Assembly (NCBI GenBank): GCA_963693305.1
Contig: OY855906.1
Coordinates: forward strand, 8,104,501 to 8,168,500
Direction: 5' to 3'
Length of the DNA: 64,000 nucleotides
Source: Meandrina meandrites
Taxonomy: Eukaryota; Cnidaria; Anthozoa; Scleractinia; Meandrinidae
Of this stretch, positions 55,455 to 64,000 are shown one piece after another. The notes under the pieces are model-generated. The model worked only from the letters and a program-made list of their open reading frames with translations, searched no databases and had not been told where the DNA came from. Each line of letters starts with the position of its first letter. Position 1 is the stretch's first letter. The translations under genes and the position numbers were made by a program.

Positions 55455-55523
55455 CGTTTTGTCAAAATTCTAATAATTTTCCGAGCCTTCAGGCGAGGGA
55501 AATTATTAAAATTTTGACAAAAC
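55455..55523. repeat. Hairpin, ~27-bp arms
   Basis: CGTTTTGTCAAAATTCTAAT is inverted as AAATTATTAAAATTTTGACA ... AACG around GAGCCTTCAGGCGAG. Possibly a minimal MITE. Confidence 0.7.
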
Positions 55524-56958
55524 GCAAATGAAATTATTTCCTAATTTCACGAGTATGCCATTTGGTTACCTTTTAATATCATGGGTCACAAATTACGCTT
55601 ACGATCGTAGGGTTTTTTTACTTGCTTTGAAAAGTTTAAAGCATACATTTCGGGTTAAGTTCGCAATTTTCTGAATTTGTCGACAAAAATCCTTTTGAAT
55701 CCTTCTTGCTGTTTAATTTATAAAATGTTTCAACGTTGAGTATTGTTGAATACTTTTTTCATTATTGGCTATGAATGAACTGAAAACAACGCCCGTGTGA
55801 AACTCTCAAAAATCCGCTCGATGTTATTCATGTAACTGGCTTCGTGTTTTAAAGACACTTTGACGTTTTGAAAAGTAAATTATCGCTAAAAGTTTATTAC
55901 AGGACCAAAGCAAACTGGCCTAGATGAAATTCAAGCGAAAATGTACAAAGTTTAAGCTTTAAAATCATCTTTTAAAAACATGTACGCCACCTTGACACTA
56001 AGACATGGGAAACGTTGCCATGGCAATTTTGTAATTTCACATGTGAAATTATAAATTAACGCTAGAATTTTGCGCCAAAATTAAGGAGTAATTTGTCACC
56101 CATGATATTAACCCTCAAATCTTACGCTTTACGTAAAAACCTGGAGATAATTCTTGCTATAACTCTGGCTCTGCTCCGGCCCGGGTGCTCGGCAATTACT
56201 GTTGAAGCCGGTTGAATCGAATCAACGATGAATGTTACCCGAAATATATCACATTTCCTGCAAATAAATGTCATTGATTCCTCGATCCATTGCAAAACTT
56301 TTTTTCGATCGTGGTAAGCGTTCGCAAAAGCAAAGAAAAAAGAAAACAAACGTTTGATGCGTTTGCTTCCGTGATTACATGTTACCACTTTCACCTCACG
56401 GTTTTATAGCGACGACCCCCGGACACATTAGCTGCTGTTAGGTTTTTTAAGTGTTTTTTAAATGCATAGTACTGTTAAACATAGAAATAGCTGAAATAGA
56501 AGGAAATTCTCACAAAAGGCAGAAATCAGCATTTTGCGCCTTTGAGAAAAAAAATCCCCTAGGGAGAATTTAATCAATTGTTCAGAAATTAACTTTCTGC
56601 TTTGTTTCCCGTTTTTGTTATTAAATTCTCAATTTGTCCTATATTTTATTTTTATTTCTTATTTTCGTGGCATATGTAGAAATGACCTGATACGTCTTGA
56701 AAGAAGCACCCAAACCTTAGCTTAACCCGTTTCCACTTTAAACAATTAAAGCCAAACCCAAACCTACTTTAGAAAGAGAAGCATATTGTTGCTAGCAATA
56801 ACGTTCAAGGGAGATTTGTAGGGGGAAGGGGCAGTTGGTTTGTCTTTCTATTCAATAAATTGAACGTTACCAAGCATGCGCAGGATATTGCGTGTACCTG
56901 TTATTTTAATCTCGCATTCTCGTTCCTCGAGTCTCCGTCTCTCACTGTGCAAGCTTAT

Positions 56959-57390
56959 AGTTCCGTTGCAGGAACGATTTTGTTTGTTTGTTTTTTAAAT
57001 AGAAATGGCCGGAAGTAAAACACCAAGAAGTTTGCTAAGCCATTCGTTTGAAACCTGAAGTCCAGTATTTTCGGACTTCCAATCAGAACGTACTTTCCGG
57101 TCGCTCGTTTCCCGATCAAGAGACCCTGGGTACGAGGATGTCTCAAGTCTTCGTCCCTCAAGTCTTCGTCCCTTACTGACAAAACGAGCGACTATCGAAA
57201 GTTCCGTTGACGAATCGACTTTGTTTGTTTTTTATTTAAAAAAAAAATAGAAATGAACAGAAGTAAAAGGTCGTAAAACACCATGGAGTTTGCTGATGAT
57301 TCTTTTGAAAGCCAGGCAGGGACAATTCAGCCGGAAGTCATATATTTTCGGACTTAAAATCGGATCTTTCCAAGTTACGAGGGTGCTGTT
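56959..57390. repeat. Diverged tandem duplication (two ~150-180-bp copies, period ~245 bp)
   Basis: Shared order in both copies: TTTGTTTGTTTTTT, AGAAATG..C.GAAGTAAAA, AAAACACCA, GTTTGCT, ATTTTCGGACTT. Copies are at about 56970-57090 and 57215-57365. Confidence 0.6.
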
Positions 57391-57840
57391 ATTTGTGATT
57401 GATCTGTCAACCGATAAAAAAGGCACTTGTCGTAGGCTTGGCTCAACTAATACTGTCTCTTCATATATCTCCAACGGGAGTGTGTTAAGACATGCTTTCA
57501 TCTGTAGACAACGCCGTGAATGGTTTTAAATTATGGAACATATTTAAATGAAGTTCATTGATTTGGCAATAAAAACATATTGCTTGCATCTAAAGACCCG
57601 AAGTGTAATTAACTGCTCAGCTTGTAGTCTCTTAATATTTCATTCGTATATTGACCACCTCAAAATTATCTGTAGAACTTTTATTAACTACTGTTGTCGC
57701 TGGCTGGTTGATCTCACTTTGACGCGCATTTAACGAGAGATTTAAGATGATTTAAATCAATCGCCAGATTTCTCATTGAGGACGCAGACTTCTTGTGTGT
57801 TCTGTTGTCAATGGTAGAAGTACTTCGGCGCAATTTCTCT

Positions 57841-57847
57841 TATAAAG
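57841..57847 (+). promoter_or_regulatory. TATA-like box of a + strand gene start
   Basis: TATAAAG lies about 30 bp upstream of a plausible initiation region (CTTATTACTCAACAGTTTCA). A splice donor closes a short 5'UTR exon at 57956 (GATTTG|GTATGT). Confidence 0.45.
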
Positions 57848-58238
57848 CTACATCCTGCATCCTTATTACTCAACAGTTTCAGCTACTTTACTTGTCTCAG
57901 CCAAAGAAACAGAAGGAAGAATTAATGAAACTTAAACCGAACCAAGCAGCGATTTGGTATGTAAATTGAAGATATTATAAAACAGTAATTTTGAATGAAA
58001 ACTGCAATTCTTTAAAACTTAGCGACCAATATTTTTAACTATAAAATATGTTATGTTCTGCTTTTGGTTTTTATTATTATTATTGTGTTTAAGACAATCC
58101 TGTTCTTTTAAAATAGATTGAGGTACCTCTTTTCCTTCGTTGACAATTTTCAATGTCATATTTTGCAGTTTTGAAAAGCCAGATACGCTGAAAACGTTCG
58201 AGATCGGTTTCCAGCACCTGCTATAAAGGACTGGCACA

Positions 58239-58287
58239 ATGTCGTTTTATTTAGGAGTCACTGTCTGCAGTCTTTTGGCATGTGCTG
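58239..58287 (+). CDS. Probable signal-peptide exon of an unknown secreted protein
   Basis: The acceptor CATATTTTGCAG (AG 58167-58168) starts an exon with 70 nt of leader, then ATG. It encodes MSFYLGVTVCSLLACA and ends in phase 1 at G|GTAAGA. A short basic-free, strongly hydrophobic N-terminus, a phase 1 donor directly after it and an upstream non-coding exon with TATA box form the usual first-exon layout of a secreted protein. The same layout is seen in the two VWA/TSP1 genes here. No later exon is recognised in the remaining 5.7 kb, so the function is unknown. Confidence 0.5.
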
Positions 58288-58984
58288 GTAAGATTTTTGT
58301 TCATTTTTCTAAGACATCTCATTATCATATTTAATTCGGTAGGCCACAGTTCAACACTAGATTTTCTCCTGGCGTGATTGAATTTTGACGACCCTGAAAT
58401 TGTAATTAAAAGCGCATCGTTTCGATGAGATATCAAACATGGTCCTTTTTATACCTCGTGGAAACATTGGAAATCGTTTCGTAGGACTCTCAGCATTTTA
58501 ATAATCTCCCGAGGCTTTTCTATTGGGACTGAGGTTAGAGGACTCGAGCGGCAAAGAATAATGTATGGAAGGCAAAAACGGTGAAACTAAAACTCGCAGG
58601 AATCGCTTCGAAACGGCCCTAAAACGCAACGGAAACACAAGTAACACTCAGAAGAGGAGAAGTAAGTCAGCTTTATTGAATTTCTTTTCCATATTTTGGA
58701 CTACTATAAACTCTTATATTCAGGCAGTTTGCAATGTCATATTATGTTCACGACTCACAATTAAGGTTACCTGTGTGGGTACTGACTATAATTATATGCT
58801 GCACTGACTATATATTCTGAGACACCTGGTGACATATTATACCACGTAATATAGCCAATACTAATAGCACTCCGATTAGCCTAAATAGCGTTCGGTTAGC
58901 CTAAACAGCTCTCCGGGTAGCCCACGTTAGCTTAGGTTGCTTGCGGTTGGCCTTTATATTGGGGATAGATACTGGCAGCTGGTC

Positions 58985-59035
58985 ATCCGTAGCCTAGTGG
59001 GTATGACTCGGGGTTCGAATCCTCTTGGTGGCCTT
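58985..59035 (+). repeat. tRNA-like / SINE-head fragment
   Basis: TAGCCTAGTGG resembles an A box and GGTTCGAATCC matches a B box, but only ~20 bp separate them and no cloverleaf folds. Most likely a deleted SINE head. Confidence 0.4.
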
Positions 59036-59744
59036 CAAAATGGTTAACTGTTCCTATCTCGTTCAAAATAAAATAAGAGGTCTAATTTCATGAAATGAGT
59101 GTGGAATAGTCACTCCCGATTTTTTCAGGATTTTGTCCTTCTTTTTTCAGTTCGTATTTGCTAAGGCCTCGAGGCAATTTTTCATGCAACTTGCAAAGCA
59201 AATTAAAAACGTTGCATCGTTAATTACCAAAACCATTTTTGCAACCTGCAATGCAACAAAATGTTGTGTTGCCGACAAGTTGCAAGCAACAAAGCCCGCC
59301 CGGAAAATCGAAAATGGCAAAAAGACAACACTGGCTGTTTATATGTACACAGTGTTCGTCGGTTAGATGTGACTTAAAAATAAGTTTTCTTGTCGAATTT
59401 AGGGTGCTTACCATTAGTTTCCGGCCGGTTGAGTGGTATAACATTTATGCATTGACTGATTTGACAGAACAAACCACTGTCACTAGCAACGAAATTCTGT
59501 TCTTGAATATATCGGTCTGGCCGGCCAGTTCTGACTAAAGGTAAAGCTCCCTAGTAAGTAGACGTCCCCACATTTATAAAATTAGAAAATTGTGCCCATG
59601 AGGAAACAAATTTTAACTATATATACAGGTATTTCAATTAACATTGTCGGATTGAAGCTTAAAGCTTAAGAGCGAATTTTTCTGAAGACCGCGTGAAATC
59701 GGAAAAATGTGGCACATGCTTACAAAATCAACTACCTTTATTTT

Positions 59745-60345
59745 TTGCTCACAGATACCCTATGGTGAGTCAATAAACGTGGTGAAATTTTTTTGTTCAA
59801 ATCTATCTTTATTTTCGAGAAAACACTAAAAAACTGTAACAAGCGCCCGCCGCCATAAAATGCCCGAAACGAAAGCGACGAGTATGGCCTCAAGAACTTT
59901 GCTCCTCAAAGGCGCAAAAGGAAGCAGGCCTTTCTCAAATTTGGACTTTTGTACAGGAAGCATAAACAAATGATTTGAGTCTAATAACTTGACAATTAAC
60001 TAAAGTTTGAATTCCAGGTGAGTATTTGAAAATCACCATTTTTTCATTGTTTGCAGATTTCATTTTGGAGTAGTTTTTCATGAAACACTTTTCTAATGCG
60101 GTATAACTCAGAATCACTTGAGATTAAGGCTTTGATAAGTAGAAAAGATGTCCTTTTTAAGGATATAAAAAATTGCTTGGGGCTTCTAATTTCAGCCAAG
60201 AAATAGCCTGTTGCATTTCGAGGAAATCACAACAGCGACTAATGTCAACAACGGCAAATAATCGAATTACGCGGTATGCTTTCTTTTTAACGAAGCCAAA
60301 ATTCGGACAAAATCTTATCGTTTAGCTCCATACTAGATGAAGTAT
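59745..60345 (+). repeat. Long inverted repeat, left arm (~600 bp)
   Basis: Matches the complement of 63420-64000 over its length (for example AACTGTAACAAGCGCCCGCC against AACTGTAACGAGCGCCGACA, and ATGCGGTATAACTCAGAATC). Agreement is about 80 percent by eye. Confidence 0.8.
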
Positions 60346-62053
60346 TTAATGGTTTACTCTTACCTCGCAAAAGCAGCGTTTGAACATTGGTTTTTGCCCT
60401 ACTTTCGTCGGCAAATTGCTTTATCCCATGGGCAAGCGGCTATGTTACTAATTACACAATCAGTCTCTGTTCGCAGAACTCCCGTTTGCATCGTATTTCT
60501 TGACAATTTTAGCTGTATGTCAACTTCCGTACAGCCGTTCATACAAGAGACTTGATAGCACGGTGAACAGATGCACTTAAACGAAGTTTAGAGCCCCAAA
60601 TGGTACATAGATATTCAAAGAACGGTTTCGTGACATAACTCGTGGATCCTCGTGTTTGTCACGCAATGACAGACTGCTACAACACGAACTCCCGGGGGGC
60701 TGGAGGTGTGGGTACTGTGCGGTGCGTGGCTCTCCCCATAGGTGCTTAAATTTTTTTCAGACTGGAGGCTTATAAAAGTAGGATCTCACGAGTTGGAGTA
60801 TGGGAAAGGGTAAGGAAAACTGTTATTTAGGTATGTGAAATGCTTTTCAAACAGACCCAACAAGCTGTTGTTTCATGTAAGTATTTTAGGGGGGTATTAA
60901 AGTGAAACATTTTCGACAAGAGATGCAGCATCCCTTCTTAAAGGGTTATCTTTCTGTCAGAAATGGTATATTAAAGGGGCAATGGCTTGAACTCCATGGC
61001 GGAACTATTTGTAAGTTTCCCACCTCCTAATGGAAGGCAGGGGGGAGGAGGTGGGTGGGGTAACTCTAACCACTTCTTTTCGTACTTAGTCATAGCCATG
61101 TTGTGAAAGCTTTGTGAGAAGTAATAAAGTTATACGCAACTAGATTGGCAATATTTTTTTCAACTGAATGCAAAACTGCAGAAATCCAAAACCTTGTAGG
61201 GTCGTTTTGTTTCTGTATCATTAGTGTTCCCGCTGCCCAGATGTTGTGGTAATTTCCTTGGCGTAAATGTAGCTTAGTCCGATCCCAACTAAACGATAAC
61301 TTCATTCTTAGCAGCTGTATTTTGAGGATTTCGCATTTGCGAAGTTTGTATTGAACATCATGATGGTTGCCACTTACGCAGTAGTCGATCAACCTCTACC
61401 CTCAATCCTGTTAAAAAATGTAAGCGAGCAGTTTTCTCCCGTTCCCTTGCACGACCGCCATGACCGCATGTGCAATCTCTCACTCGGTCATAAAAAAGTC
61501 GCTCCGCTCTTAACCACTCCAGTTTCCTTATTTTTTATTCCAAACCAATTGTAAGGGTCTACAGACTTGCAAATGAGCACTGCATCTAGAACCAACTAAT
61601 TTCTTAGTCATTGTCATAGTCATAGTCATGTCTTGAATACAAAATTGCAGTAATTTGTGCAGGCTTTTTATTCCTGTTGAAATGATTACAAACTTCGTAT
61701 CCAGAATTCCATTCAAACGACGGTAATGCTCGTCGGAACCCCAAACGGACATCAATCTGGGCGTGGGTTCAAGTTTTCTTGCTTGATCCCTGGAAGATAC
61801 CATTTTCCATGCCAAATCGTTCTAGCCTGCCAACAAAGCACGATATCGTTTTTTCTTTACCTGCAATTCTAAACGAAGCCTTGACAGCTAAACTTACTCG
61901 CGTCCTGTCCTGAACAGCCTATAAGTGAGACCAAAATCTGAGCGAGAAGACGAGCATTCCTATCATCTCTTAATATGGGACTTCCCGTCCCCAACTCCAT
62001 TACGTAGAGGTGACCGTGAAAGAAAAAAAAAAACACAGGAGGAAAGGAATAAA

Positions 62054-62059
62054 AAATAA

Positions 62060-62098
<39 letters not shown>

Positions 62099-62100
62099 AG
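62054..62100. repeat. (AAAT)n microsatellite
   Basis: A perfect tetranucleotide array ending at the edge of a - strand open frame. Confidence 0.9.
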
Positions 62101-62106
62101 CCTCGA

Positions 62107-62505
62107 GTGGGTCAGGACAAATACTTCCGTGCGTCGAAGGATCGTTCTCGAAAGCGCTTTGTTGATACCGCGGTCAGCTTTGCGCGATTTCCCCTCTTTG
62201 GCATGCCTCGATAATTCTGCTGGTACGAGGCACCGTTGGGAGCCTCTTCGCCAGCCAGTGCCCAAAGAGGAGCAATGAGCTGGGCAGATAGACATGTCCG
62301 AAATCACTGAAGGTACAGTGAAGGTCGATGCCCGTGCTAAAATGATATCGACTTCCGACTCACCATCATTTACGCCCACAGCCAGTTCGTGTGCCGAGAT
62401 ATCCTTTTCACATGAGCGCAGAGGGAGTATAACGGAACCTTTTTCTGCAACTCGACTTCGCCTATCTTGGGAGCAGTATCCCCAACTAGTCTTTGAAAAG
62501 AACAA
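62107..62505 (-). pseudogene. Possible coding remnant with Cys/His motif
   Basis: An open - strand frame of about 130 codons. It contains SDMSICPAHCSSLGTGWRRG, then SQRCLVPAELSRHAKEG, then a lysine/arginine-rich stretch to ILRRTEVF. The CPAH...GWRR...C..P arrangement looks like real protein sequence, perhaps a zinc-binding segment of a cnidarian-type uncharacterised family, rather than random ORF. No acceptor or donor was confirmed, and the (TTTA)n array adjoins its 3' side, as a retrocopy tail might. Confidence 0.35.
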
Positions 62506-63419
62506 TTGATCTCCATTCTGTAATCTGTAAAATTCTGCATTCAGTAAAAACAGCGATAAACCAAAACCCGTTCTTGTTTGCTTAAGGAACTTTGAATGGC
62601 GCGACGCTCATTATATTGTTGGAACTGCGCCTAATCTAATTTATTTTCCGTTTCTTTCACAAATTGATCTGCAAACAAGCTCTCGGGTATTTTAGAATGT
62701 TATTTCCACTTTTCTCCAAACAAAACATATATAATCCCTGCCAGGCAATGACGAAACAGCAGTGCAATATCGCGTTGAAACTGCTCCGAAAAAGAAACGA
62801 AACAGCAGTAACTTCGAAAAAAAAGAACAGTTGCAGTACTCCCTAAAAAAACAACAACAACGACAACAGTTACTCGGTGAACCGTCCCCATTTTAGGTTT
62901 GATAAATTTACCGGTTTCCCAGTAATTGACTTCATATATGTTTTTGCATATGCTTTTTTAAAACTGTTTTACCAACAACACCTAAAATTTATCTCTAGTC
63001 CTCTAAATATAACGCCAAGCAAAATATAAAGGCAGATTAATCGAATCTGTAACCGAGCTTCCTCTCGAATGACATGTCATTGCGTGACAGAATAATGAGC
63101 GAAAAGTCAAGATCAAAGCGCCATTTTCGCTTTTATTGATCTCCTGCATTGATTACAACGGTCAAAACGCTTTTTGAGAAAAGTGAAAACAAGTCTCTTG
63201 TATTAAGTGGCCGTTTTATGTGGTTGGAACTGTCAAGCAATGCGATGTTTCCTGCAAGAACCTTCCGGAACAGTTTTTAATGGTGAACTGAATTCTGAAT
63301 GTGCGATTTGGGAAACACCGTCCAAGTGCTAATCAGTGAAGTATTTAAAACGAAAGTAGGATATACATATCTTCAACGAATTGTTTCACCAGGTGAGCTA
63401 AATATATTGAGTTTCTGAT

Positions 63420-64000
63420 CTAGTATGGTGCTAAGCAGTAAGATTTTGTTGGAATTTTGGCTTTGAGAAACGAAAGCGTAATTCGATTCTTTGCTGTTGT
63501 TGACAAGTCAGTGTTGTGATTTTGTCCAAATGGAAAGGGCTAGTTCTTGGTAGTTATTAAAAGCCCCAGGCTATTTTTTATGCCATTAAAAAGAACATCA
63601 TTTCCACTTATCAAAAACCAAATCTTAAGTGATTCTGAGTTATACCGCATAGGAAAAGTGTTCCTTGAAAAACTGCTCCAAAATGTGATTTTTAATCAAT
63701 CATATTTTAGCGATTTTCAAACAGGCTCCAGAAATTCAAATTTGCCTTAATAATCCTGTTGTTAGACTCAAATCATTCTTTAATGCCTCCTTTACAAATA
63801 TACAAACTTGAGAAAAGCGTGCTTTATTCTGCGCTTTTGAGCAGCAAAGTTCTTGTGCTCTTACTCGTGCTATGAATTTCGACCATTTTATGGCTGTCGG
63901 CGCTCGTTACAGTTTTTGAGAATTTTCTGCAAAATAAAAATAGCTTTGAAAAAACAAATTGCACCACGTTGATTGACTGACCATGAGGTATCTCTGAATT
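63420..64000 (-). repeat. Long inverted repeat, right arm (runs off the window)
   Basis: Complement of 59745-60345. Matching still continues at the last bases (GAGGTATCTCTGAATT against the left arm's ...ACAGATACC), so the true end is outside. Confidence 0.8.

Larger units (their letters stand above)
53051..57800. other. Intergenic, AT-rich, repeats only
   Basis: No credible coding exon in either strand. Contains the minisatellite at 53882, the local repeats at 54990-55270, the hairpin at 55455 and the diverged tandem pair at 56959-57390, listed separately. Confidence 0.4.
60346..63419. other. Interior between the long inverted repeats
   Basis: About 3.1 kb with mostly short frames. Contains an (AAAT)n array and one possible decayed coding segment on the - strand (62107-62505). 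No integrase, polymerase or transposase motif was found. Confidence 0.4.

Noticed and set aside
58565..58807. Possible second exon of the 58.24-kb gene (MEGKNGETKTRRNRF frame with AGAAGTAAGT donor)
   Set aside because: No acceptor in the right phase and a highly charged sequence unlike a continuation of a secreted protein; left out.
58985..59035. tRNA gene candidate
   Set aside because: A-box and B-box-like words are too close together and no cloverleaf with acceptor stem can be drawn.

Overview
The window is nuclear DNA from a metazoan, most likely an anthozoan cnidarian and plausibly a stony coral. The reasons are short exons with GT-AG introns, secreted VWA plus thrombospondin type 1 (TSP1) proteins of the type reported from coral skeletal matrix (coadhesin-like), a moderately AT-rich base composition, and a very dense load of short inverted-repeat transposons, LINE 3' ends and trinucleotide microsatellites. 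The species assignment is inference; no rRNA, mitochondrial or marker gene is present.

Layout. (1) 2.5-4.2 kb, + strand: the last two coding exons of PDSS2 (polyprenyl diphosphate synthase subunit 2, ubiquinone side-chain synthesis); its 5' exons lie left of the window. (2) 5.2-20.3 kb, - strand: a complete 11-coding-exon gene for a 792-residue secreted protein, signal peptide-VWA-TSP1-TSP1-VWA-TSP1-VWA. (3) 20.3-23.9 kb: spacer made largely of foldback elements and a hAT-like non-autonomous transposon. (4) 23.9-48.1 kb, - strand: a second copy of the same gene with identical exon lengths, phases and predicted protein length, enlarged by transposons, LINE fragments and microsatellites in its introns and 5' region. 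(5) 48.1-57.8 kb: no convincing gene; contains a near-identical 1.25-kb tandem duplication, hairpins and minisatellites. (6) 57.8-58.3 kb, + strand: a probable gene start (TATA-like box, 5'UTR exon, signal-peptide exon) whose later exons were not found. (7) 59.7 kb to the end: a pair of roughly 600-bp inverted repeats enclosing about 3 kb, with one possible decayed coding segment.

The two VWA/TSP1 genes form a tandem duplicate pair. Homology covers exons, introns, both flanks, the 3'UTR and the upstream region, and the signal-peptide exons are retained in both. Every TSP1 module is a 183-nt phase 1-1 exon. The first two VWA modules are two-exon phase 1-1 cassettes with an internal phase 0 intron, and the third ends in the terminal exon. 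All six VWA domains keep the metal-ion-dependent adhesion site, so both genes look functional as secreted, cation-dependent matrix or adhesion proteins. No prokaryotic-type system, CRISPR array, rRNA or intact tRNA gene was seen. Exon boundaries were placed by hand from splice consensus, reading phase and agreement between the two paralogs.
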